A DNA stretch of 64,000 nucleotides, taken from assembly GCA_921293015.1 (NCBI GenBank), contig OV121097.1, positions 17,607,924 to 17,671,923 on the forward strand. Reading direction: 5' to 3'. This stretch comes from Phorcus lineatus. Taxonomy: Eukaryota > Mollusca > Gastropoda > Trochida > Trochidae. The position numbers and the translations under genes are program-made. The notes under the pieces were generated by a model that was given only the letters and a program-made list of their open reading frames with translations, was not told the DNA's origin and ran no database searches. Shown piece after piece: positions 33,030-43,642 of this stretch. Every line of letters begins with the position of its first letter. Position 1 is the stretch's first letter.

Positions 33030-34590
33030 ATCTTTGATGAAAGAGTTTGGCGGATTAGGTAAAGCTGTAAATATATGTACTAGTGTTGACATTGCCAAAA
33101 ATTTGATTACTACTATTTTGCCAATTAACATTAAATTGCGTTTTCGCCAATTCCCTAATATTTTTTTAAATATTGTCTAGCTTTTTGCGCGTGTTTATCA
33201 CCCATAAGTCTTCCAGCATTGCATTAAGTGTGACTCCCAAAACTTCAAAGTTCCCCTCTTCCCAGTCCAATTGAAGATTGTTACATAGTTTAAGGCCACT
33301 TCCTGCCTTAGAGCCCAGCCATACAACCTTTGTTTTTTGCTTGTTCATTTTCAGTCCAGAAATGTTATAAAAAGTTTCTAGAGTATTCATTGCTGCCCCT
33401 AAACTATTTTCAGATCCATCTAAAACAATTCTGTATCGTCAGCATATTGTCCTATTTTGTGTTCAGAGTCATGTAAAACAATACCCTTGATTTCCTTATT
33501 TTGCCTTATCATTATCCCTAATATTTCTACCACTAACAAAGTCCTATCTTTACCTGGCTTAGGTATGCACGTTATTATTCCCTGGTTAATTGTAAGACTT
33601 AATTTGTCATTATTTAATACTTCTAGAACATACCTGTATACCTACGTTCCTAATTCTTTCCAGAAAATTTAAAACATTCTACACTAAACCCATCAATACC
33701 TGGGCTTTTATTATTCTTCATTGCCTTTATTGTTGCAGCAACTTCCTGTTTTTCCATAGGTCTGTCTATTGATTTTTGCAAAGCATCCTCTAGTTTAGGG
33801 GTTTCTATATCATTGAGGGTGTTTGTATCACGTGTTTCACTTTCGGGCATAGCATATAATTTTTTACAAAATTTCATTTGTTCTTGCAATATCTCTGCTC
33901 CTTCTGTAATCATATCCCCATTATCTTTCAGTATTTTAATTATAAGTTTACTTGTATAGTTTCGATTTTCCAAATGACAAAAAAAAAACTTGTTGGTTTT
34001 TCACCATCCTCATACCATCGGATTCTACTTCTTATTTCTTGTCCTTTACGTTCTTCCTCTTTAATATTTTCTAATTCTTTTTTCGCTTTTGATAATTGTG
34101 ATAAAGTATTTTCATCTACATTTTGAAAGTCCTCTCTAATCTTGTCTTCCAAAATTAAGATGTTTTCTTCTAATTCTAATGTTTTCCTTGATCTATCTTT
34201 TTTTACGGAATGAAGAATATGATATACTATTTCCTCTTATTTTCATTAGAAATGTCTCTAAAAATAGCGTGTCCGAAGTAGTTAATTTAATATTTTCATG
34301 AGTGTCCAAATTAGAGTAATGTTCCTGACTGTACTCCTTTTTTATATCTATCAAGGTTTACTTACCATTTTTGTATATTCACTATCATACAAAAGGAATG
34401 TATTTAACTTCCAATAACCTTTTCCCTTTTCTTTATCAAGTGCGTTCGAAAAGGAAATACTAATTGCGGAGTGATCTGATTTGTAACCAGGTAAAATGGC
34501 GGTTTCTTGTGTTATGAAATGTATATTTTCTGAAGTAATAAAAGTAATAAAAGAAATCTAACCTGGCTTGCTGTCTTGGTTTAGTCTTAC
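33030..34590 (-). pseudogene. LINE D copy 1, inverted 5' segment (RT)
   Basis: Minus-strand remnants of a Tx1/L1-like ORF2. From 34150 leftward come RIRWYEDGEKPTSFF (pre-RT motif), AATIKAMKNNKSPGIDGF (RT start) and, near 33432-33450, a YADD motif. Then come LKMNKQKTKVVWLGS and ILGNWRKRNL-type sequence, ending at 33030. Frameshifts separate the parts. The continuing C-terminal half lies on the opposite strand immediately to the right, so the 5' portion has been inverted relative to the 3' portion. Confidence 0.75.
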
Positions 34591-34596
34591 AATGGT

Positions 34597-35945
34597 ATGG
34601 TATGGTATGAGGAAGGTGAAAAACGAATACACTTAATGCGAAAGTTTGAAGGTGGACTCAGAATGGTCGATCTCAAAACGTTGATCGTTTCATTGAAAAT
34701 TTCTTGTTTAAAGAGATACGTTTCTAAATCAAACTGCTATAGCCTAGCTGGTTTTCCCATAAAGCATGTTCTCATGTTTGGTGCGAATATAAAAAATAGA
34801 TACAAACTTGCAAATCCATTTTGGAAGGATTCGTTGGACGCTTAGTATAGATATATTCGAAATTATTATATGAATGACTATAACATAAATAAAATATATA
34901 TGCAACCGCCCTGGTTAAATCACCAATGTTTTAATACAGATTTGATAATCAACAACTGGTTCAAAAAAGGAATAATTCATGTCAAAGATATTTGTCAAGG
35001 TAACGTATTTTGTACACTTGCAGAACTCAAAGAAAAATTTGATATTAAAGGCACAGTCCTTGATCTAAACCGTGTCATCATTAATTTGCCCAAAACTTTG
35101 AGAGATGTTATTCAAACTCAAGATTTCTCTTCCATTAGAAATTTGCCAATATGTTCCCTGTAGAATTATATGATTAAGCCTTTGAAAGGATCAAGATTAT
35201 TTTACGATAACCTTACTGATGGTGAATGTAACTTTCCAAAAGCATGTCATAAATGGGAAAGCGAACTTAATGACCATATCAATTGGAAGTCGGTATTTAT
35301 TAAATAAAGACAATCCACAAAAGAAACAAAGCTGCTGGAATTCCAATACAAATTTATTCATTGAGTGATTTATACTTAACGAGAATTGTTGAAAATGAAA
35401 CTAGTTGATAATAATGTATGCTCATCTTGTGTTTGTAACGAGAATATTTACCATGTATATATTGAATATCCAACTGTTAGAGTGTTCTAGAACGAATTCA
35501 GAGACTTTACTAGGAGTGCCTTTGATAAAACTCCCGATCTCTCAAGCCAAAATATATTATTCTGTACCACCAATAACCACTTGTTGAATCACATGATATT
35601 GCTAGCTAAACGTCACATCTATGTTATGAACCTTAAAGGTTAAAATATCACAATATATAAGAATATTCTGAAAGTCGTTTTTTACATTGAAAGATATATC
35701 GCTAGAAAAACTTTGAACATTAATTGTTTCGACAAAAAGTGGAATTTTCTTAAGACTGATATATGAATGCTGTTTCTGAATGAAGTGTTTATAGCAATAG
35801 TACCTATTTAATTATTACTTTGTTTGATGTATATTTGATTCTAAGTCATGCCATACCTGAGATACATAATATAGCACATCTTAGCTCCTGTTATGTACTA
35901 GACATAGTTGATTGTATAAAATTGAAGCTAATAAAAAAGACTGAA
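34597..35945 (+). pseudogene. LINE D copy 1, 3' segment (C-terminal region and tail)
   Basis: Frames 34597-34845 and 34870-35163 carry FEGGLRMVDLKTLIVSLKI, LKRYV, NPFWKDSL and NNWFKKGIIHVKDI, typical of the post-RT C-terminus of Tx1-like LINEs. Further fragments at 35245-35500 include WESELNDHINWKSVF and a Cys-x2-Cys-type stretch. The 3' end, near 35930-35950, is A-rich (AATAAAAAAGACTG, then AAAAAAAA). EGGLRM follows almost directly in LINE coordinates from where the inverted segment ends, as expected for twin priming. Confidence 0.75.
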
Positions 35946-35950
35946 AAAAA

Positions 35951-36918
35951 ATTCTTCAAAAGTCTACCTTCAAGTTCTAAGAAATAATGAATCAAATGAT
36001 AGTCGTTCCAGAAAGCAAACACAATAAAATTATTTACCAAAATATCCTATAAATTCTGGCAGGATGGTAAAGGGCCACAGAGTATGTTGTTGGAGTCAAA
36101 TATGTCAAACTTTATAAATGATGTTATTTTATCGAGACGTAATGCTTGTTTCAGAAAATCCGAATCCTAATAGTACTTATCAGTTCAGTAAAGTGACGAT
36201 AAACAGGTTAGTATCGTGATTTGTGATTGAAAACCGGACAGTGGCGCGTGCCAATGATTCAAACGTGATTTCGGAAACTTATTTACAGCAGACACAAAGA
36301 CAAACATTGGTTGATCGTATTAAGTAGGTCTATTAACTAATATACACATTAATTTGACACATAATTTTGAAATCTTAATATTTATAGGACCGTTTTCCAA
36401 TTATCTGTGAAAACAAGAAAATAAACTAATTTTGGCATTTTAGAGAAAAAGCAGCAAGTTTAGGGAGGCGATTTTAACTTAAATCAGGTCATAAGATATT
36501 TTGGCTCTTAATAAAGCCACATTAAAAATCATGAAAACATACCCTGTGTCACTTTAATAATACAAACGGTATTGAAGCGCTCATAAAATATTCAAGATAG
36601 GTCTACATAAGAATCTGTTATATTACATGGGCCCTATACTATGGAAAAGTTAAAGACTTGTTCATAAAAATTTTAAAAGATAAAATCATTTAGTAAATTG
36701 ATAACAGTGGATAGGATCTAAGATTTGCTCAAACATGAACAAACAACTAAAGGGGGCAATCCCTAATGAAACCCTTGAATTTTCAAGTCATCGGAAAAAC
36801 TTATACTGTACAACTTTGATAAATTCTGGAATTCACAAATGCAATTTAAAACATTAATAGATAAGTAACCCTATCAAAGGCTAAATTGACAATAACAATG
36901 GTTCTGAAATAAACACTT
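35951..36918. other. Flank X, copy 1
   Basis: Sequence between LINE D and the Gypsy LTR, duplicated nearly identically at 46143-47107. Only short frames. The frame MNQMIVVPESKHNK is open for 60 codons in copy 2 but frameshifted in copy 1 by one extra T near 36029, so it is unlikely to be a selected gene. Confidence 0.6.
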
Positions 36919-37161
36919 CGCCACTAAGGTAGATGTGTGCTTCACTATAAACCACTCTTCATTATAGAATTCACAGGACACCGATAATCTTCAACGTAAA
37001 CAGCTTTTATTTATGACCGTACATAAGCGTCGTCGGTCTAGGACACACACACACACGAGAGGCAAGCAAGGGACGTTTCTCTCTTAATTTAAATCACACT
37101 CGCTGTGACATTCAAAGGGGAGTAACACTAAAGGTAATAATAAAGTGCTCTTGCACTGGCG
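36919..37161 (-). repeat. Gypsy LTR, copy in duplication unit 1
   Basis: 243 bp, bounded on the plus strand by CGCCACTAAGG and GCACTGGCG, so the LTR has short inverted ends CGCCA...TGGCG instead of TG...CA. It is almost identical to the split LTR at 47108-47285 plus 56767-56839, and about 6% diverged from the 5' LTR at 63182-63418. It adjoins the pyrimidine tract (37164-37188) that reads as the polypurine tract on the minus strand. Confidence 0.8.
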
Positions 37162-37188
37162 TAACCTCTTTTCTTTTCTTTCTTTTTT

Positions 37189-37417
37189 CAGGCCTACCAA
37201 GGTAACGGATCAAATAACCTCCAAATGGAACAAATAACCGCATGAATGGATTAGATAACCTCAAAAACGGTACTAATAACCTCGTCAGCGGTATTAATAA
37301 CCTCAAAACGGAACGAATAACCTCAAAACGGATTCAATAACCTCGATTTGCGCAGCGCATCCCTACGATCTACCCAGTTTGAGTGAAGGAGCCCAGTCTT
37401 TTGTTTATGTTTACGCC
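37189..37417 (+). repeat. Left TIR with iterated ~20-bp subterminal motif
   Basis: AATAACC(T/G)C recurs about every 20-21 bp, seven to eight times between 37210 and 37350, with alternating partners such as CAAAACGG. It is followed by a non-repetitive inverted part ending TTTATGTTTACGCC. Confidence 0.8.
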
Positions 37418-39534
37418 AGCGGCTGTCAACAAAGTTACGCTAGCAGTGAAATTTCCCCCCATAAATCAAAAATAAATCATCATAATGTCGTAATTTTATC
37501 TTAACCGCGGTGTTCCATTCACTGTCTTTGACCCGATGAGGTCATAATTTGCATAATATGTAGACCAAGCGATCGCGTAACAGGATTCGGTCACGAATAA
37601 AATCCCTGTGAGTAGATTTTGTCAAATGTAGATGTTATTTTCATATAGCCCTACAATCAAACTAGAAGACATTTACCACCAGATAATCAAAAAATTAAAT
37701 CGTAACTGTGTTCGCATGCATGAACCGTGTTGGATGTGACGTGAGACTGTAATCGATCGATAGTTTTAGTTGAGTTTGTATTGCGGCGAATTTGACTTTT
37801 GCTACACACGCACTAAAATCGTAGATCACAAATTTATTTATCGTGTAAATATAATTTTATTGTACGATTATAATTGTAGAGGTCTTGTTGTTCACTATTT
37901 TTAGTTTGGAATGTTGTCCTTCATAGAAGTTGATCCGTTTTCAAACAAAATCCCAAGTGTTAATTCTCAATAATGATTGCAAATGAGAAGGGACATGTTA
38001 TGGGGATTATATCAAATAATTTGTTTATATTATGTAAATATCACGCGGTTTTTTTTACATTCATGAAAATTTGTAAATTTCAAACATCAAATAAGATTAT
38101 ATTTGTGCTCAATTAAAAAAATAATAACAAACAAAATATGGGTCTGATGATGACCGGCGAAGACATCAAGTGAGTTGTTGACACTTTCCCCGATGCGTTC
38201 CGTAGCTGATGTCACAAGTGTGTAGATTGTATTTCACGACTATTCGAGATTAAAAGTAAATAAATCCTTCAACTCTCAGCTGCAAAAATGTATTCTCTCT
38301 TTAGTTTTAAATGGAATTTGTACAATATGAAAATAATTTCTCAATATCTTGATTTGAAGATCTCTGTGTGGTGTAACTGATACAGACTTTTTGATCCGGT
38401 TTGTTTGGCCGGGGATCGTTTAGACATATGATTCCTGTTTTGGCGATTACAATGAGAGATGGACGTTAGATGATATAGATATAATCGATGTTATAAACTA
38501 ATATTGCATTTAGAACATATAAAGCTGAATAGATTTCCTACACTTCCGGGTTAAGTTTATAACGATTGATACGTTAATTTGTATGAAATACTATCAGCAC
38601 GAATTTTCCATTGCTTCGAATTGCCTTGATTTTTTTTCTCTCATTTTCAATGCATAAGCAGTCCTTGCTTGCTGGACCGAACTCCCAGTCATGCACCTTA
38701 ATTATTTTCTGGTACAAAATTTCATTCTGAACAAAATGATGTAAAAAATATTTTTTTTAAAATTATTGATAAACAGCCTACTCCGATTTGGAATATTTAG
38801 TACAGATTTTTAACTTGTGAAATTCTTATTTCATTCATCGACACTAGCTTAATTTGATTAATATCAGGGAAAAAAAGAAAAATGACAATATTTAGAAAGA
38901 AAAATAATTCATTCAGAGAAATTGGTATTCTAAAAATATTAAATCTTTTGATAATATTCAAGTTTGGTTATATCGGAACAATGTCAACATTGTACTTAAC
39001 TATATTCTATCTTTATGATGAAACAAGATTTTTTTTTAAATTCTAAACCTTTTGATATCCTCCTTATATTTTGCGTAAACATTTTTTTTTTTGGAGTTAG
39101 TTCTTATATTTGTAGTAAAATGTTACATTCAACACATATAGAATCCTGAATTTTCCATGTCACATGTCTCATCATTGACTATCCAGCTGTTCATAAACAA
39201 AAGTACAAGCCAAACGGGCAATACTTTATAAAGAAAAAATATTTTTTTTCAATTTAGGCAGACTTCAAACCAGCGAACTTCGAAGAAAATGTAGTTTGAT
39301 ATTTCGATTTTTTAAAACTTTTTAGATACATCTGGTTCATTCATCTATTTCACCATTTGCAAATATAGATATGCCTATTCTTGATTCTCGTAACCACAAT
39401 ACATATTTCCAAATTTTAGTAAAATTATTGTGTCGGTGACCAAATCATCATTAGATTACCGTAACTTTTGGATTCAAGTAGGCCTAAATACCTTTAAATT
39501 GTTTTTTTTTTTATCAGGCAAAATGAGAGCCGCA

Positions 39535-39763
39535 GGCGTTAACATAAACAAAAGACTGGGCTCCTTCACTCAAACTGGGTAGATCGTAGGGATGCGCTGC
39601 GCAAATCGAGGTTATTGAATCCGTTTTGAGGTTATTCGCTCCGTTTTGAGGTTATTAATACCGCTGACGAGGTTATTAGTACCGTTTTTGAGGTTATCTA
39701 ATCCATTCATGCGGTTATTTGTTCCATTTGGAGGTTATTTGATCCGTTACCTTGGTAGGCCTG
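39535..39763 (-). repeat. Right TIR of the same transposon
   Basis: Inverse of 37189-37417: GGCGTTAACATAAAC at its inner edge, then repeated GAGGTTATT every ~20 bp, ending GGTAGGCCTG. There is about one indel relative to the left arm. Confidence 0.8.
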
Positions 39764-40249
39764 TTTTTTTATAATAACAAAATACTATTACTGGAAGGAA
39801 TATAGAAAGTTGGGGTTAAAGTAAAAAAAAATTTTTTTTATTTCCATATTTTTATGTTCCGTATTTCACAATAGATCAATTTGACAACAAGTGCGTTCAA
39901 AATATAATAAAGAAAAACAAGGGAATGGACAGAGTGATAAATAGCGTTACATAAACAAAAACATTATTGAAAGTTGACTTCTATATATCAATCTCTCAGC
40001 ATATATGTATCTCAGTATGTGCTGGTGACAATCTGATTAAAATCAGATGAAGTATCGCGCGCTAAACATTTGTCCATCATCAATATGCGATACTAACATC
40101 TGACACTATCCCGCTAGAGGGGTCACCAGATTGACATTCGTCCTTGAACTCCCAACCAACCACCTATTGAAATATAACCAATCAGATTACGCGTTACTTC
40201 CATTGTTCGGGTCACCGTTAAAAGGGCGGACGAAGAACGCGAAATGGCT

Positions 40250-41315
40250 TGCGGTGATCTCGTAGACAAAAAAATTCGTAGACACGGGAATTTCGTTGAC
40301 AACACAATTTCGTAGACAGTGAATTCGTAGACAGTATAAAAATTGTATTTCTAAGTCAATATTGGCCATTATTTTTAATTATCATTATCTTTTATAGTAG
40401 TTTATATCATCCCAGGTAGCAATTCAGCATCGTGTGCCATCACCGGGCCGGTACGGTTTATCACCGCTTGTGCGGCACTGGGCCATTACTGGCATAGTGT
40501 ATCAAACCGACACTGGCCCAGTACTTGACCAGCACCAAAACTATATTGAAAATATCAGCATTTTGGCTTGTCATGTCGACTTCGGGCCCTCATAGAAATT
40601 GTTAAACATTCTTAGAACTTCCAGATAGTGATCAATATTGAATGTTACATATTAAATTGTTTTAATTCTTTCAGTCCGAACTTTTGTCTATATAGCAATG
40701 TTTGTATTGTTATATACACAAATATTTAAATATAACAAAATGTCAAAAGATGAAATATTACAATACTAACAGGAGAAGGGGACGAAGTGAAATTGTTATC
40801 GATCGAGAAATGTGAAATTTAAAACTAAACCTACACCTACAACATAGGAGAGGTAATCGAAATATAAATATAACTTTCAGATATTGAAGATGACAAAGCA
40901 TCCGAAATAATTACAGACACGAGTAATTCATTTGTAAATGATATAGTATATCATTCATATATTATTGATTTATTATTCATTTTAGTTCAGTCAAACGAAA
41001 GGCAAAGCATTAGACAGGAGTGCCTGTTACCTTAATTTATTTTTTAAAAGATCACACAAGAACTAAAAGAATTGAAAATAACACATGAATATTGGATTAC
41101 TTTAATAATTTCAAAACACAACAAAATTGACTGTTATAATTTTTATTCACTTTATTTCTTTAATCGAACCTATTGGTGTTCGAATCCATGAGTTTGATAA
41201 ATAAAGGTTTGTTATCATTACTTCTAATCTTATTTTAAAACCTGTCTACGAATTCACTGCTCGATTTGTCTACGAGTTCACCGGATTTCGTGTCTACGAA
41301 ATCACTGCATCCCCA
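40250..41315. mobile_element. Nested element with inverted TCGTAGACA repeats
   Basis: Left side: TGCGGTGATCTCGTAGACA followed by repeated TTCGTAGACA (40256-40335). Right side has the inverse (CTGTCTACGAATTC, TGTCTACGAGTTC, GTGTCTACGAAATC; 41243-41305). Possible 10-bp flanking repeat CGAAATGGCT/CGAAATAGCT (40240-40249, 41316-41325), one mismatch. Multiple subterminal copies and a ~10-bp duplication would fit a MULE-like or foldback transposon. The AT-rich interior has no coding frame. Confidence 0.6.
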
Positions 41316-41418
41316 CGAAATAGCTGAAGAATTTGGGAATTCCAAACTCAAAGTCGAACAAGTAGAAATTTTGCATTGTTTACTGAACCGTAAAGATTGT
41401 ATAGCAATTCTGCCCTTT
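41314..41418 (+). pseudogene. RecQ-like helicase fragment (N-terminal Q motif)
   Basis: The frame reads AEEFGNSKLKVEQVEI, LHCLLNRKDCIAILP. RecQ helicases start their ATPase domain with FG...LR-x-x-Q-x-E...GKDC-x-x-x-x-P-TG-x-GKS. Here the part up to ILP is recognisable but the Walker A that should follow is replaced by FHMYCKV, so the fragment cannot be a helicase. Upstream codons come from the nested element's end, so the open frame from 41266 is a fusion by chance. It probably entered the element as a captured piece, or is a relic of the element's own helicase. Confidence 0.45.
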
Positions 41419-41724
41419 CACATGTATTGTAAGGTGGTAAAAGCAAGAAACGAACCCGCTAAAATTCGCGTCGGATCGTTGTCAGGTTCTGCACACCTCT
41501 CGATCGGGTACTAGTTCCCGTTCGGGAACCAACACCCCGATTGGGATAATAAAACCGTCTAAAACACGGACAAAAGTGTTGTTTTTCTTTTTCTTTTTTA
41601 ATTTCACTTTGGCGCATCACGACAAAGGTATCAGGGAAACAAAACTTTCGGACAACTATCGGCAAAATGTCTGTGTGGAAACGATGCCGCACTTTGGTCG
41701 CTACCCCGTCCAAACACAGGGCCC

Positions 41725-41964
41725 CTAGCGTCCTAACTTTCTATTCCACGCTAAAGAACCGTCGAAACGCACAATGGCCTTCTTTATGGTATTTACTCTC
41801 TCTTCATTCAAACGCAGTTTTTCTTTAAAATACTTTCTTACAATTTCGGCACCCGTTTCTGAAATTTCCTTTTGCACAAAAGAGAAACCACATACCACGC
41901 AAATGTTCGTCTTACAACACACCCGTTTGGGTGTAAGACAGGAGGACATGGCGCCTTCTGTCAA
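41725..41964 (-). pseudogene. Unidentified Cys-rich frame
   Basis: A 79-codon frame with CCKTNICVVCGFSFVQKE and then charged helical sequence (IVRKYFKEKLRLNEERVN). The C-x2-C-G-F-S-F-x-Q pattern looks like the start of a small zinc-binding domain and is coding-like in composition. An adjacent minus-strand frame (41459-41713) may belong to the same captured gene. I cannot name the family. Confidence 0.3.
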
Positions 41965-43642
41965 TATCTACATTTTTCAAATATTTATATTTACAATACA
42001 TGAAATGTCAATATTCAATGATCCCTTAAAAAACATGCTAACTCCAACATCTTTGTGTAGCAGCGCATATGGGAGGGAAACCCAGCGCGGAATACACCGA
42101 ACGAAGCACTTGCAACAGATCGGCTGTTTTCGCCATGCCTAACTCCGCGCAACACCGAACATACGCTGTATGGAGTCCAGGCTGATGGCATTAATAGCCT
42201 AGAATTTGATTGGTTAATTCTCGTAAGCCCGGGACATTCAACTTAACGGGGCAGTGTCAGATGGAATATAGCTTGTTAAACTGAAACGAAACGAAACGAA
42301 ATTAAACAAGCGGAATTCCATCTGATTTTAATCAGATTGTGCTGGTGACAGACATGCAGGGGTTTTAGTGGCCTTAAGCACTGTACAGACATAGTAATAA
42401 GTGTTATACTTATATAGACAATGTTGAAAGTTAACTATTATAAATAAATTTCTCAGTATAGCATTTATACTGACATATAAATAAATAAAGTAAAATTGAT
42501 ATAATACTTTTAAGGAATAAGTGAAAAAGAACCTGTCCTCAGTTACACTGTCTTCTGGTTTCATAAGAGATAATACTGCCCTGACTGGCTGATTTAGATA
42601 TCAGCTTGTGGGAATGTTGTGAAATGTCCCAAGAGAGTCACCTTTGAGATTGTAGAAGAGTCAGTGCACAACACACTGGATTTAACTGTCATTTGGTGTT
42701 AGAGAATAATGACGACTTGGGGACTTCTAATATTGATTTATTGTACGGTTGTGTACAATGCGTCAAATATTCTGCAATAAACAAATGCAGAAATAAATAA
42801 CAATACAAATATTCTTGTTTGTATAATAAAAATTCACACATTACAACTCTGCAATATGAATTACATCACTGCATGGAAATTTTACTCTAATATGATGATT
42901 TTCAAATTATATCACTGAATGCAAGAAATAACTCATTACATTTACTGGAATGATAATATTACTCTGAATGTGTGAATAAATAAACACCAATGAATGTGAG
43001 AAATTATCACATTAGAAAGAATTGACCTTCAATAAGTTTCACCCATATAACAATGGCTCTCCCAAATAGGAAAAATACTCTTAAATGGAAATTATTTTGC
43101 CTCTTCTGCCATATATTACTTTAGCAGATATATGATAACTCTTAGGAATGATAAACACTATTTCTACCACAAAATTGCATCAAAAATATTCAAATTACAA
43201 ACTCACGACAAAACACCCCCCTTAAGAAATGGACTCTTCCAACGTTACTCAAATTTGGAAAATATATAGCAATAAAAAACTCCTTGAGGAAATTTAGAGT
43301 GAATATAAGCCAAAATAAAATAACATTATCAAATGTTACAAATAGAACCAAAAACATGTGGAAATGAAATTATCTTACCCTTGAAAATAATGGAATATTC
43401 CACGTCATGGATGTAAACAAACTTGAAATAGAATGAATTTACACAAATATTGCTTATTATTAATGAAAACCTACTCTGAAAGAATGTTTATATGTATATC
43501 AAAGAAATAACATGAAATTATTACCTGAAGATTGATTTCTCCCCATAAGCAAAGTGTTGGAAGTTGAGCAAACTTATCATACCATGCTTTTCTCGCACTA
43601 TAAAATCGTGCACCAAACTAGCGCAGCGCGTCACGCCAGAAG

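Larger units (their letters stand above)
37189..39763. mobile_element. 2.6-kb DNA transposon with 229-bp TIRs
   Basis: Starts CAGGCCTACCAAGGTAACGG and ends with its complement. Left TIR 37189-37417 and right TIR 39535-39763 are nearly identical inverted copies. The undisturbed paralogous site at 56861-56868 shows it inserted into a T-tract; counting Ts (6 left, 7 right, 8 in the empty site) gives an apparent 5-base T duplication, though the exact length cannot be fixed in a homopolymer. No transposase frame is present. The superfamily is undetermined; the CAG...CTG ends would allow hAT. Confidence 0.85.
40031..42337. mobile_element. 2.3-kb element with 19-bp TIRs and a 13-bp target duplication
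   Basis: Ends are ATCTGATTAAAATCAGATG and its exact complement (19 of 19); each end is itself near-palindromic. TGTGCTGGTGACA flanks it on both sides (40018-40030, 42338-42350) and occurs once at the empty site near 57116. Near the right end is GCTTGTTAAACTG, (ACGAA)n and TTAAACAAGC, a potential hairpin. Inside are a nested foldback element, a RecQ-like helicase fragment and an unidentified minus-strand frame. A 13-bp duplication is longer than the 2-10 bp usual for cut-and-paste transposons. Confidence 0.85.
33030..43642. repeat. Tandem duplication, copy 1 (with two later insertions)
   Basis: Starts ATCTTTGATGAAAG and ends CGCCAGAAG. It contains LINE D, flank X, a Gypsy LTR (36919-37161) and the Gypsy 3' internal part (B1, 37162-43642). 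Removing the insertions at 37189-39763 and 40031-42337 leaves a unit of about 5.7 kb matching copy 2 at roughly 99%. Copy 1 keeps about 405 bp of LINE D (about 35246-35655) that copy 2 has lost. AAG occurs at the copy junction and at the left edge, possible microhomology. Confidence 0.85.
37162..43642 (-). repeat. Gypsy 3' internal region, copy 1 (B1)
   Basis: Matches 56840-58420 once the two insertions are removed. It starts at the LTR with the pyrimidine tract and ends CGCCAGAAG at the junction with LINE D of copy 2. The only sizeable frame (42328-42564, minus, beginning MKPEDSVTEDRF) is hydrophobic, recurs in B2 and matches no family I know. Confidence 0.7.
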
